NCBI GenBank assembly: GCA_030704615.1
Contig: CM060731.1
Coordinates: forward strand, 73,636,756-73,700,755
Origin: Takakia lepidozioides
Taxonomy: Eukaryota; Streptophyta; Takakiopsida; Takakiales; Takakiaceae
Length of the DNA stretch: 64,000 nucleotides
Direction: 5' to 3'
This document shows positions 11,281 through 23,001 of this stretch, piece after piece (the first letter of the stretch is position 1; each line of letters opens with the position of its first letter). The notes below the pieces were generated by a model. The model saw only the letters and a program-made list of their open reading frames with translations, searched no databases and was not told the origin of the DNA. Both the position numbers and the translations under genes were made by a program.

Positions 11281-11343
11281 GAAAATGGGCTGAGAGGTAT
11301 GGTTCCCGGCCTCACTGAATGCGGTGTGTGTGCCTTATGTGTA

Positions 11344-11455
11344 GGGTAAAGAACCGGGGCAAGGGGGTTCACCAGTTTAAGCCCCCTAAAGAGACGAGGG
11401 CGGAGCCCGAGTCTTAGGGGGCGAAAACTGGGACCCCGCGCCCTGGTTCTTTACC
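11344..11455. repeat. Long imperfect hairpin (fold-back) in GC-rich island
   Basis: The outer arms read GGGTAAAGAACCGGGGC (11344-11360) and, on the opposite strand, GGTAAAGAACCAGGGC (11455-11440). The inner arms pair CCAGTTTAAGCCCCCTAA (11372-11389) with TTAGGGGGCGAAAACTGG (11414-11431). The loop region (11393-11413) is a partial dyad around GGGCGGAGCCC. The island from 11300 to 11560 is GC-rich inside AT-rich DNA. It may be a small fold-back/MITE or a hairpin RNA source. Confidence 0.6.
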
Positions 11456-11559
11456 GAGCATGAACAACGCTGACCCTGCGCCCTGTAACACACCCGCCAG
11501 CCTGGCACGGGCGTTCCGCGCTGCAACGCACTCCAGGTCCCAACGAGTTAGGGTTCACC

Positions 11560-13013
11560 AATATAAGCCCACGCAAACAACAAGGGAAATATTTGAAGCG
11601 TTCTTTATGGTGTAATCAGGGGTTTTAATTTTTTTCCCCCAATAATTTGTTAATAAATTAACCAGGGCTACAATCCCCCTGTTCACTAAGCTTATTGTGA
11701 ATTTGTTTTAAAAAAAAGAGATGAATATCAACACCATTAATACACCTAAGAGTATTAATACTGTCATAAGGCAAAACAACGCATAAATTAAAAAATCCTA
11801 GGAATAATTTATGAAATCAATGCTGCATGTGAGATGGTAGGCTGGTCTTCAGCATATTGAATTTTCCCCACCCTCTCTTGAAGGGAACTGAAGGGAGTGT
11901 AACTTGACAGTTGGTTCCAGATAAGGAGTGTAAACTCCAATCGGGTTACACAGTGTGGGTGTAACCCCACTTGGGGTTACATAGTAGAAAGTGTAACTCC
12001 ACTCATTGTAACTCACATTTAGCAATGAAATTTGACTAAATCCGAATTTGGCCAAGTTCAAACCTTCCACCATATGGCCTCCATTACCATCACCTTACTA
12101 ATAGGCTCCTCATTCCAAAGTATATAATAACAAATTAGATAGAATGGCAAATGGCCTTGCCTATCATTGCAGGGAAGGCTCCGAGAAAGCTATGGGAAAG
12201 CGCACAAAACTTGAGAAAAAAATTTCAGTAATTGTGTCTTGAGTGTTGTTATCTTGGCTCCTCTTTGTAAATGACCTTCCTTCAACATGGCCCAGCCCAT
12301 ACTGTGAACTGACATTTGGAAGACTCTAGGCCCACCATCGTGTGACACCTGTACATGGGAAGAACTTAGCATGCCAAATGCCAATCATACTAGCTGCACC
12401 TCTGTTCACCGACTTTCAAAATCTCAAACCTAATCCTAAAGCCCCGGCCACGATCATGGGGTTGGAATGTTCCCCAATCCAACCGATTATACCTGCAGTG
12501 AATGTTGCAAAACCTTCCGTAATCAACCAAAGCCAACAATCATTCTAAGCAATCTAGGGCCCTCACCACTCATCAGTTTACTGATGAAACAGAAAACCAT
12601 TTAAATCATGAAGTCACCACGAGCCATGAACCTCCGGCAGCGGTCTGATAGACTGTTGGGAGCTGCAGAAATTTGTGGCAAAGTTGATTTCGTGCATTTG
12701 CCTCTTCATTTTCCATCATCTCTGCCACTGATCTGATATTCAGCTATCTTCTGCAGTTTTGGTAGTAGAGACCACCCGACCTCAAAGTTAGAATAGCTCC
12801 AGTCGTTGATCTACATGCATTTCAAGATCCCTCAAAATGCACAAGTACAAGATAGCCGAACCTCCATCAGAAAACCATAAAATTGCTCGTAGAAAAATCC
12901 AAAAGACATCGACTGCGTTCATAATATACACGGGCTTCTCTTTATTCATTAGGTAGAACCCACCACCGAACAAGAAAATCAAGTCGCTGGCAGAGAAAAA
13001 ATTGCTGGTAGCA
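11560..13013. other. Intergenic and SEC23 3' flank
   Basis: No coding gene seen. A GTGTAAC-type motif recurs at 11897-12012 and includes a near-perfect 20-bp dyad (GTAACCCCAC, TTGGGGTTAC) at 11961-11980. The few hundred bases before 13013 should contain the 3' UTR and polyadenylation site of the minus-strand SEC23 gene. Confidence 0.4.
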
Positions 13014-16000
13014 CTAGGATTGCACTGCCAGCCTTTGAAGATGCTCCACAAACACTTGCAAGCTGACGTCATCAGTGAAAATGATGTCCCCTCCTGGGGC
13101 AGGCACATTGGCTGAGTTGTAGGTTGCTGAAGGGTTCAATCTTGCAAGCAAGAAACGTGCCTGTGAACCATGCTGGTCACAAACAACTAATCTAGGCACT
13201 GGAAAACGTTCCATAATGATCCCTTGAGCATCAGTCTGTGGCACCTTCAGCAGCTGAGCAAAAGCCTCGTGTTCTGGTTGGTTTTGATAGCCTGCCATCC
13301 GCCACTGGGCAATTGTCATGCCATGGAAAATGACCACGCTGAAGTAAGCATCCAGCAATAAGATCCGGTCAGCTGCAATCGATGCCACATCCAGCAGTGC
13401 CGGCTCAGGAGGGGCATTGAAAGAATATGAGAGAAGGGATGGTTGAAGCATAACAAGTGAATTTGTTACATTTTCTCGATACAAGACCATGCGAAAGTAT
13501 GCCGTTTCATCAGGGCTGTTGTTGAACACTTGTACAAACTGTGAGCGCCGGAGATTGAACATAAACTGCGGATAGATAGCAAAATTTGGAGCAAAACTGA
13601 ATGAACTCATGTCGTCTTTTCGGTAGTCCCCAAATCTTGATGCCAGACGAATAAGCGATCGATCCAGCCAGCGTGTTGCATCAAACTCTTCCTCTGTCTC
13701 CATCTTGTGTGAAGCTAGACGGGCCATTGTCACAGCAGCAGCTTCTTGGTCGAACCCAGCAACAAGCTCCTCGGTGCTCGAGGCCCCATCCACCCACCTC
13801 CGTGTGACAGTTGTTGCACGCATCCGTGTCTGGCCACCACTGTGTTGATACAGAGTCAGGAACTGGAGGAAAAATTGCTGCCCTATTGCTGCAGGAGGGC
13901 CAGCTTGAGCAGTAGGATTAACTTCATAAAACACAGTCAACGTCGTACTCCTGTCCAACCCACTCAGTTTCCAAGCACTAGTGCCTCCTTGACCAATAAC
14001 TGTATCTGAACAGGAAGACCCTTTCTTGTCTAGGGACGCACAAGGGCCAATTGCTCCCTGAATTTTGACCTCCTTTGAGCAATTTACTTCAAAGATGCCA
14101 TTGAAAGAAAGATCCAGGGCATGGTTTCCTGATTCAAATACACGCTTGAACGAGTCCTTGAACACTGAATGCCCAAAACTCTCAGCCAGCACAATTAGAC
14201 CACCTGTTTTCTCAATCGCCACCTTCATTTCTGCAATTCCAACCTGCAACAAATTTCTGTCTATTAGCGTCTTTGTAACTGAAGATAAGCACTGAAAAAC
14301 AAACGGTCTCAGAATGGTCTATGCGGCCACCTCCATCCAATTCTCTCTCTGTCTGCCCCCATCCAAAGCACTCTCTTTCAACATGATTGCAGGCCTCCCA
14401 TCTCTGCCCTTGCCTGGAAAAGTGGTGGACTATCAGTCAAGCATTACTCTATCACATACTCTGCTTGCTGGAGATTCTCATCTCGGGTGTTGGTAAGGGC
14501 AACAAGTAACAGCAAGTCCACATTAATTGTCCCTGACAAGCAAGATGATAAAGCAAACACAACATTGCTTACAGCCAACTGCTGAGCTGCTAAGTTAGTG
14601 ATTAACTGCACGCCTGGATGTCCTGTGTACAGCCTACCAACTCTATGGCAAAAGGCCTGCCTAACTTTGGCTTTGGAAAACTCAAGCCATGTCTGCCTGA
14701 CTCTCCATAATATCACCTAGCTCAGACGACATCACCATCTCTAACACGTTTCACAAAAGCGTAATAATTCGACCATTCTTCATTCCAACACATGACTGTA
14801 CGTACACTTTGCAACCACAGAAGGACCTCACTTCTTGACCAAAAAACAAAGTTGCCTGAAACTTTCAAATGTTTACCCATATCTCCAACACCTTGTATCC
14901 CAGAATGACCCCCCAACCGGCTGGAAAGGAACAAGCCACACAACATCCTTTCCACACGCAGAAAAAACGCCTGAGGGGAACCAAATTCCTTTCTCTATGC
15001 TCTTTCCCCTCTTCAATGAAAGAAAATCATTCGAGTCTCTTACAGCAGGACGCAAACCTGATCTAGTGAGCACGCAAAGAGATCCAGCACATGTCCCTGG
15101 TTCACCAACTGTTTCGCAAGCCCTTCGTAGAACTTGACTGCCTTATGGTAGTGAGGGACAGCATCTTTGGCAAGATCTTTGTGTGACCGAATCGGGTCAG
15201 ACAGATCTTTAGACACAATCGTCCCCGATCCTTCTGTACAGGGACCTCCTACGAATGCCATGATCCGAGCTCCAGTTCCAGGCACACATGCCCCCAACAA
15301 TCCTGCCGCCACAGTGAGGGCCGTCCCCGTACACCGAGCTGCTCTTTGGTCAGGAGGAAAGGGCCAAGCATCTCTCTGCAGCTCGTCCAACAAAGATGTG
15401 AGGGTAAATTCGCAACTCGACGCTGGCAGTAAAAATCGATTGACACTGCTGGCAGGGATCCCCTCACCATGGCCCGCAACCACCCCAGCATTTTGGGGAA
15501 CCCCTCTTTGTACTACTCCTCCCACAACACGATTCACGAGTCCTAACTGCTCAAGAATCTGTTCTTTAGTTACATCTTTAGATCCCCGAAACACATATGA
15601 TTTCGGGCACTCCGAAAACCCTAATTCATGCACATGGACCTGGGCCCCGTAGGTGATCAATCCAACCATCGCATTCTCTGGCACCAAACTGATCGCCTGC
15701 GTCAGAGACGCCTTCAAATACCCTAGCTCCTCCTCTATGAGACATGTGTCCAGCACGAACAGGAACACTGGAGGTGACCCCGGCTCCCCCGCAAGAGTAT
15801 ACTCCACAGTCGTACACTGCGGAAAAAGCTCGCCTGGCTGATTGTCCTGCGATATGGAGGCGTAGCTCGCCGGGAAATGGTTGCGCTGGTAACAAAAAGG
15901 ACAGGTCCAGATCTTGGCTTGAAAATCAACACGACAGAAGGGGTTGAGCAGGGAGCGGCAAGACTTGCACCGTAGAGGTGAGTAGGGCAGCACAGACACC

Positions 16001-16137
16001 CCAGGCGCTGGATGCAGAGGGGTAACTATAGCTGCCAACGGCACAACGCACTTGCTCGCTTCCACTCGCGTGCTTGGCCATACATTCCACGGCATGCGCA
16101 CTCCATTCACCGCCTCTACTTCTGCAAATTCCGCCAT
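13014..16137 (-). CDS. SEC23: Protein transport protein SEC23 (COPII coat), two exons
   Basis: SEC23 is the COPII inner-coat subunit. It pairs with SEC24 at ER exit sites and is the GAP for SAR1. Exon 1 is 16137-15058 (360 codons) and exon 2 is 14243-13014, joined in phase 0 across an 814-bp intron (donor CAG/GTTTGC, acceptor TTGCAG/GTTGG). The product is 769 residues, the normal family length. Start chosen at [20 protein letters not shown], the conserved N-terminus; an in-frame upstream extension is low-complexity Arg-Glu from the 5' UTR. The zinc finger has C57, C60, C79 and C82. The trunk follows ([17 protein letters not shown]), then the beta and helical regions after [15 protein letters not shown]. 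The C-terminal gelsolin-like part has [21 protein letters not shown], which probably holds the GAP arginine, and ends [17 protein letters not shown]. There are no lesions; it looks fully functional. Confidence 0.96.
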
Positions 16138-16207
16138 TGCCAGGCCCTCTTCAGGGTCCCGGGAGAGATCCCCCCTCTCTGTCTCTCTCGCCCCTCTCTC
16201 CCCCTCC

Positions 16208-16208
<1 letters not shown>

Positions 16209-16240
<32 letters not shown>
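16209..16240. repeat. (CT)n microsatellite in SEC23 5' UTR
   Basis: About 15 CT units on the plus strand, i.e. a GA run in the transcript, 70-100 bases upstream of the SEC23 start codon. GA/CT runs are common in plant 5' UTRs and core promoters. Confidence 0.9.
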
Positions 16241-16243
<3 letters not shown>

Positions 16244-16399
16244 TCCTCGCGAAGAGAACGCGCAGGCCACGCTGCATGGAAGAAGCAGCCTTTGACAATC
16301 GCGGGCCGGGCCGGGTCGGGCCTTCCCATTTCAGCCCGGCCCGCAGTAGCACCGGTCAACGTCGATGCTCGGAAGCACCGACCGGCCCAGCTGTGTAAA

Positions 16400-17073
16400 C
16401 AGATGAATGTCGTCTACTCAAACGTCTTGGATGAACGATAACCTAGATTTGGACGGCCGGCAATTGTATGGATGCAAAAGAATGGGTGGATGAATGAAGG
16501 CGGTGGGTAATTAGGCTGCAGACTGTGTCAGTGCAATAACTGAAAAGTGTAACTCATGCACAGCACTGACTTGAGGCTTGACCTCTACTTACACCGTTCA
16601 TTCCTTCAACTTGCTCATTGCCTTCATTTTCCCTGGCTCAGTATGAATGTAAGCCTGACAGTGGAACCCTAAGTTTGAGTCCCTCGTAGTGACAAAAAAG
16701 AAATAAAAAGGTGGGGTGGGTTCTGAAGGAGAAATGGTGGTTTTCCCTTTTTTAATTTCTTTATTTTCCATTAGAAGGGGGATGGAAGCCCCTGAACTTT
16801 ATATCAGAGGGACAAAAGTCCCCGGGGGGGTACATAGAGGAAATAATAACCTCTGCAACAGTGCCATGGAGGCTGATTTGGGAATCGAAATTAAATGAAG
16901 AGAGATCAAGGAAACGTGTAAGGGACGAAGGAGGAAGTAGGAAGAACTAAAAGTTGCCCCTCTTCATTCTGTAGGGATGGGCTTTTTATTTTTTATTTTT
17001 TTAAAGGGAAACACCTGGGAGCGTTTGATTTCCTTTTCTGAAAAACCTACGGTGTCTCCAATTTACCAGTTTA
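16400..17073. other. SEC23 upstream region, no gene
   Basis: Holds the presumed SEC23 promoter near 16300-16600. No gene or repeat family recognised apart from short poly-T and poly-A tracts. Confidence 0.4.
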
Positions 17074-17536
17074 CCATAGTGGGATTGCCGGTTAGGCAGA
17101 AATTGATTCAAAAAAAAAGTGCCTAACCAAAATAAATTATTTTTGACAAGAGTGCCCAATTTTAAAAAATATATCTTCAAAGAGTGCCTAATTTGCAAAA
17201 ACATTTCTAAAAGTGCCAGTGTGTATAAAAGCTTGAATTTAAATTTTAAAAAAATATATAAAATAGAAAACAAATCTAAAAATAACATCCAATTATAGTG
17301 ATATTCATTTAAAACGTCATCCATGGACTCAGTTTTCAATTTGCATCCATGGCAGCGGCTGTATTTTTATATTTTTGTGTTTTCATTTTGTGATTATTTT
17401 TAGTTGCCTAATTTAAAAAAAATACACATCCAAGATGCCTAATTTTTTTTTAAAAATCTCAAAAGTGCCTAATTGCCAAATGGCCTCAAAAATAATTATT
17501 AGGCAGGCAAGTGCCTAACCGGCTATCCCACTACGG
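17074..17536. mobile_element. MITE-like non-autonomous DNA transposon, TA target duplication
   Basis: The terminal inverted repeats match over about 25 bp with two mismatches. The left end reads CCATAGTGGGATTGCCGG then TTAGGCA; the right end, on the opposite strand, reads CCGTAGTGGGATAGCCGG then TTAGGCA. TA flanks both ends (17072-17073 and 17537-17538), as expected for Tc1/mariner or Stowaway-type elements. The interior is AT-rich and repeats AGTGCCTAATT-type strings at least six times. No transposase is encoded. Confidence 0.8.
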
Positions 17537-17799
17537 TATTTTGGGCTCAGTCACCATCCAAGGGGAGTGGCGAGGAGCCAATGAACCATAAAAGGCATCT
17601 ATATGAGGTAGTCAATTGCAACTGTCAATTATATCGTACATTTTAATCTACACAATTCTCTCAACCCATAATTCGTAGAACGGCTGGGGATGGGGTCCCT
17701 ACATAGCCACTTGGAGCTGTCAATTACATCATACCCTTCATCAGCATTCACGTGAAGCAGGCTTTTTGAGAGGTTGTTTTTTACTCTTATTTTCAATTG

Positions 17800-18957
17800 A
17801 TTTTTTTTATTTTTTATTTTTTCCGAACAGGGACTGTGACCCTAATAGAAACTTTATTGATAAAAGCAGGGAAAATGGAGCAGAGAGGAGGAAAAAATAA
17901 CCTCCTAGAAGGGCCATAAAGGTGTATCACATGGGGCACAACCTAGGACAAACAGCGAGTAGGGGGGAAGAGCATGATGAGGCATGACATAGGCAAAGTT
18001 GGGCTAAGAAGAATAATCAATTGGGGAGAGCGTTGATACAGCGAACAAGATATCAACCTAAGCCTGGCAAAGGGAGCACTGTCTGAGCGAAAATTATTGT
18101 GAACGGCTCCTAAACAAGAGTGCAGGCATGAAGCAGTCCTGCATCTGTAGGGAGCACAGTGCCCATCAAGCCCCAAAGTGTACTTGTGCCTCAGACTTGG
18201 AGGGCCCCTGCTTCTGATGGCGCCAGTTGATGTCTGGTGCCTCGGAGTCAGCAGGCAATTTTCCAGGGCCCGGGGATGTCGTCGTGCCAAACAATTGTGG
18301 ATTCATTGAGCCTGGAGCAGATGAGGTTGCCCTTTGCCCAGGTGAGATCGAACTCCACGAACAACAGTTGGCGTTTCCTTTCACTGCACCTGCTAGAAGC
18401 TGAAAGCAAAGACACCCACACCTTACGCCCCTCAGTCATCAAATCAGCATATAACATGCCAATGAGCGATCTGATGTTGAGGCGCTTACCCTGGTAGACT
18501 AAGGAGCATCTAGCTTTCCAAACTGACCATAGAGCATGACCTTTAAGGGTAGCCCAAATCGGGCATCTGTCTCAGGCAGTCCCATTGTGCAAATTGAGCA
18601 GCAGCAAAGGGGCAGACAGAGGGGGTAGTACTTTCCAATTGGAATAACAAGTCCCCACATATCCCCACATTCTGGAGGAAAGATTACAATGGATTAGATA
18701 ATGCTCCAGTGTTTCCCTCACCCCACAGTTGCAGAGTAAACAGTTAGGGTCCTCATCTGTGAAACAGTCTGCTACAGGTAAAATACGGTTAGCTATTTTC
18801 CACAAGAAAGCACTGACTTTCGTCGAGCGGTGCTTGGCCCAGATATCTCGATTCTCTCCACACACTGTTCCAGCTAGGGCCTGATAGATTAAAGGACCAT
18901 TTGTTGTTCCATTTTATTTTGAAATCAGCTTTTCCCAACAACATCATGTAACCTGCC
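17800..18957 (-). mobile_element. LINE (non-LTR retrotransposon), 3' part
   Basis: On the minus strand the sequence left of Gypsy-1 encodes VKAGYMMLLGKADF, then STKVSAFLWKIANRILP, CLLCNCGVRETLEHYLIHC and MWGY. This is the reverse-transcriptase-associated zinc-binding (zf-RVT) region at the end of plant LINE ORF2. Scattered stops follow. A poly-T tract at about 17797-17832 is the probable remnant of the poly-A tail. It continues the copy at 23633-25460 across the Gypsy-1 insertion. Confidence 0.8.
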
Positions 18958-18962
18958 TTTAC

Positions 18963-19599
18963 TGTCACGGACATAGCCCAGAGGAACTTACCAGGAATAA
19001 ATACCAAAAGTTACCAAGCTACCATGTTACCGGAAGTTATCATGACTTACCATGATTTATCATGATTTACCATGATCTACCATGATTTATCATTACTTAC
19101 CAAGTTATCAAGAATTTATCAAATTACCAAGAGTAACTTGGGAAACTGCTCAGGAAGCTTCTTTTGGAGGAAACTTCTCCATCAAGATACCTCATTTGTT
19201 TAAGGAAGCTTCTCCATCAAGAAACCTTTGTTTAATCTTAGAAACTTCTCGAGCAAGCAACCTCCATAAGGGAAGCTTCTTAGGGAAGCTTCTTAGTAGC
19301 CAGTATATATAGGAGGCGAGACTGGACACTCTTCAGTCTCGCCAACACCAGTTCAAGCTACTCTTGTTTCCCAGTTCCCAGTACCCTGTTTTCAGTATCT
19401 GGTAATCCAGTCCAGTTTCCAGCATTCCAATATTCAAGTCGTGTTCCAATATCTTGTACCCTTGTTCATTGTTATAAAGATCGTCTTGATTCATATTTAC
19501 TCATCGTGCATACGGCCACGCCGACCTTGACTTCTTGCCTAGTTTTATATCTCTAGTCTGATCTCTTGTTTGTGTTCAGTCATGTTTTCGTCATTGACA
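18963..19599 (+). repeat. Gypsy-1 5' LTR
   Basis: 637-bp repeat beginning TGTCACGGACATAGCCC and ending CATTGACA, matched by the copy at 23002-23627. It contains a run of TACCATGATTTA-type short repeats (about 19010-19110) and a TATA-like AGTATATATAGG near 19303-19314. A near-identical LTR is found in Gypsy-2. Confidence 0.9.
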
Positions 19600-19637
19600 G
19601 TTTGGCGAGACTAAAGTTTGTTCCTTAGTTAGTTAAG

Positions 19638-20681
19638 ATGGAAGGCACATTTGCGGAAATGGTCGCCACATTGCAGAGTCTTCAGCTCCAGATGCAAGAA
19701 CTTCATGCCTCTACTGCCCAACTACAAGTTGATCAGTCTCAAGATCTTGGCAACGCTCTCAACAATTTGCAACAACAAATTTCAGAGTTGAAGGAGACGA
19801 ACAATGGATCTTCAACCTTACGAGTCCCTACTACAATAAATCCTACTGCAACGGTTCCTCCAAATCTTCAACAGATTACAAGGGAACCAAACGTCAGCAT
19901 GCCCGAAAAATTTGATAGGACGAGATCAAGATTTCGTGGTTTTGTTCAACAAGTACGATTGTTCCTACGACTACATCCACAACGTTACCCTGATGAAGGT
20001 ATTCAAGTAGGATTTGTGGGCATCATTCTATCCGGCACTACCCTATCTTGATTTGCACCGCTATTAGAGAAAAATTTGCATTTACTATACAATTTTGAAG
20101 CGTTCATGTCCGAGTGCACTGCAACGTTTGGAGGGAATGATAAAGAGAGAGTTGCAGAGACAAAGATGCGAAATCCTCGACAAGGAGCACGTCCAGCTTC
20201 CGTTTATGCTGCCGAATTTCGACAACTTGCGTGCGACCTCGATTGGAATGAGAAGAGTCTCATTAGTCAGTTTCGATGTGGCCTAAAAGAGGATGTAAAA
20301 TATTTGTTGCTGACAATGTCAAACGTGAGTACATTGAGCGAATTCATCACCCAAGTCATTGCATGCGATAATCGTTTGTTTGAACGACGTCAAGAGAAGC
20401 GATATGGATGGTCGACGACGCACCATGCCGCTGCTACTACGGCATCAAATACAACGATCCATCAGACATCCGGTAATGATCATATGCAGATTGATGCTGT
20501 CCGATTCAAGCCATTGACGCCACAAGAAAAACAAATACGGCGCTCGAATGGATTATGTCTTTATTGCGGAGAAGATGATCACATAGCATTAAACTGTCCC
20601 AACAAGAGAAGATTCAAAGCTCGGGGCACAACTCAAGTGTTCGATACGAGGAGGTCGGAAAACGAAGATGTCCAGTCGTAG
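19638..20681 (+). pseudogene. Gypsy-1 gag
   Basis: 347-codon frame with one nonsense codon (TGA at 20049-20051, where the related Gypsy-2 copy has Trp in ALFWFAPLL). The N-terminal part is helical (LQSLQLQMQELHAST). The central capsid-like region includes FVQQVRLFLRLHPQRYP. Near the C-terminus is a CCHC zinc knuckle, CLYCGEDDHIALNC. It ends in tandem TAG stops. It would package element RNA if intact. Confidence 0.85.
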
Positions 20682-20689
20682 TAGGGACC

Positions 20690-20962
20690 ATGCGGCTGGA
20701 CATCCCAAATTCCTCACCAAAAAAAGGTCTTTTTCTATCTCCAGACCCTGTACCTTGTTTCACAGTTCCAGTAAAGATCAGGATGCAAAATCAAGATATC
20801 TCCGTAGAAGCACTTTTGGACTCGGGCACTTCAGCGTGTTTTCTTGACAAAGACTTTGCGATTGATGCAGCTTTTTTCATCATCTTGAAACCAGCAAATC
20901 TCCAAGTGAATATGCTATCCATGTCCACCTATGACGATGTAGAGATCATAAAAGAGATTTAG
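20690..20962 (+). pseudogene. Gypsy-1 protease fragment joined to pol remnant
   Basis: Carries the aspartic protease motif EALLDSGTSACFL, then after AIDAAF jumps directly into ILKPANLQVNMLSMSTYDD. In Gypsy-2 that second block lies well downstream, beyond the RNase H end. The junction at about 20865-20890 therefore marks a deletion of the whole reverse transcriptase/RNase H region. Confidence 0.8.
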
Positions 20963-22380
20963 GAAGCACTGAAGAGCGACCAATTTGCTACGACACTACG
21001 AAGTCAACTAAATTGACCCCGAGACAACCCACATATTACAAACGACTTCGAATTCAAAGATGACTTACTTTATTTCAAGTGACTTCTCTATGTACCTCCA
21101 GGACCTACACGACTTCAAATTCTTCAAACATGTCATGATCTTCCGGCTGCGGGACATTTCGGCTTCAACAAAATAATGGAATTGATATCCAGGGACTATT
21201 GGTGGCCGCAGATGTGGAAACTCGTGAAAGAATTTATAAAATCTTGCGACACATGTGTTAGAGCGAAGGGACCACGATATCGACCTTACGGCCTTCTTCA
21301 ACCATTACCCATTCCCAAGGGCCTATGGTCGTCCGTATCTATGGACTTTATTACGGACCTTCTAATTTCCAAAACCACCGATTCAATCCTTGTTATTGTA
21401 GATCGTTTTACGAAGATGGCACATTTCATTCCATGTAATAAGACAGTTACCGGCGAGGAAACTGCAAGACTCTTCCTCAATAATATCTACCGCATTCATG
21501 GACTCCCGAAGGACATCGTATCTAATCGATGACCACAGTTCATATCAAATTTCTGGAGGGGATTATTTCACATATTGGGTACTAAGATCAACCTCTCTAC
21601 AGCTAATCATCCACAGACTGATGGTCAAACCGAACATGTAAACCAGATTTTGGAGCAGTATCTTCGCTATATGATAAATTATCACCAAGATAATTAGACG
21701 GACTTTCTGTCATTGGCTGAGTTTGCCTACAACAACACTATACATTCTTCGACCAAACATACTTCATTTTTCTTCAATTATGGTCATCATCCTCGAGCAA
21801 ACCCTTTCCATATGAAGACTGTTGGAACCCCTGCTGCAGAAAACCTTACTACTCATCTTGCTACGATTCACAAGGAGCTTACATTCCACCTCGCAGAAGC
21901 TCAAAAACAATACAAGGAGTATGCAGATCAACGTCGTCAACTCCAACCCCAGTTCAAGGTTGGGGATCGCGTGTGGCTTCTTCGACGTGACATACAAACC
22001 TCGCGACCATCAAGGAAGTTGGATTATCAACGCCTGGAACCATTCAAAATTATTCGACAAATAAATCCGGTCAGTTTTCGGCTTGAACTCCCATGAAGTA
22101 TGCGCATCCATCCAGTCTTTCATGTTTCATTATTGGAATTGTATCATCCATCGAATATTCCAGGGAGAGTCTCCGTACCACCTCCACCAATCGAAGTCAA
22201 TTAGGAAATTGAGTGTGAAGTCGACGAAATCCTAGACTCTCGCATCAAGTATAAACGTCTTGAGTATTTCGTACATTGGAAATGTTACGACATTAGCAAA
22301 TGAACGTGGGAACCTTCATCCAACCTCGCCAATGCATCCGACAAAATCCAAGAGTTTCATCAACGATATCCAGCTAAGCC
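20963..22380 (+). pseudogene. Gypsy-1 integrase and chromodomain, with stops
   Basis: Integrase zinc-binding part (HDLPAAGHFGFNK, then SCDTCVRAKG), catalytic core starting SMDFITDL, later blocks AEFAYNNTIHSSTK and FKVGDRVWLLRRD. The second catalytic Asp is lost: the related copy reads VSDQGPQF and this one VSNR-stop-PQF. There are at least six in-frame stops. The C-terminal chromodomain is recognisable (EVDEILDSRIKYKRLEYFV, then HWKCYD), which places the element among the chromoviruses. Confidence 0.85.
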
Positions 22381-22532
22381 CCGAGCTACATGTCAATAAG
22401 ACGTCGCAACGATGATGTCAGCCAAGTTAGCTTCAAGATGAAGACTTCACATTCAATGTACCTGATACACGCTAAGGAGGGAGGAACACCACACATCAAT
22501 ATATATAGCTACACTTCTAGCACTTTTGCATC

Positions 22533-22946
22533 TTGTATTGGCAGTATGGAGTCACAGGAACCAGATACATTGGAGTTGTTGTTTACCCAGCTACCAGCTT
22601 AGCCGTTCCGACTCTCACGACCTTCAACATCACGCCGACGCTCTCGAGACGATGGGCCATCAATGCGACGCGTACTTCCTCGTCTGGACCCGTACGACGG
22701 CAAGTGGAGCCTACTCGAAGTCTGATAATTCTGTTAGAGGTTGAGGCTTCGGACCCAGAGGGCAACGAAATCATGTTTGAAGGCAACTTCGAAAATCAAA
22801 ATGCTCAAATCACTGCGTGGTCCCAAGTTCAAGGTGTTGGACACTATCGATGGTTGCAGGGACCTATAAATCATTTGAGTCAAGAACGAAGAGCCGAATA
22901 CTTGGCGAGTATCATTCGCCGGATTTTGGATTTTCTCCAACTCTAA
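22533..22946 (+). CDS. Extra ORF between chromodomain and 3' LTR of Gypsy-1
   Basis: 137-codon open frame ending in ITAWSQVQGVGHYRWLQG and RRAEYLASIIRRILDFLQL. The same stretch is present in the same place in Gypsy-2 (minus strand, about 31050-30760) and as a fragment at 29385-29578, so it belongs to the family. No known domain recognised. Function unknown; it could be a 3' accessory protein or only conserved noncoding sequence. Confidence 0.4.
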   Translation: MYWQYGVTGTRYIGVVVYPATSLAVPTLTTFNITPTLSRRWAINATRTSSSGPVRRQVEPTRSLIILLEVEASDPEGNEIMFEGNFENQNAQITAWSQVQGVGHYRWLQGPINHLSQERRAEYLASIIRRILDFLQL

Positions 22947-23001
22947 GCAAGTCCAAGATTTTACCGCTCCTTGAGAAACTCGGTGCTAGAGGAGGGGGTG
23001 A

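Noticed and set aside
15167-16441. Plus-strand frames of 128-161 codons
   Set aside because: Antisense shadows of SEC23 exon 1 and its CT-rich leader.
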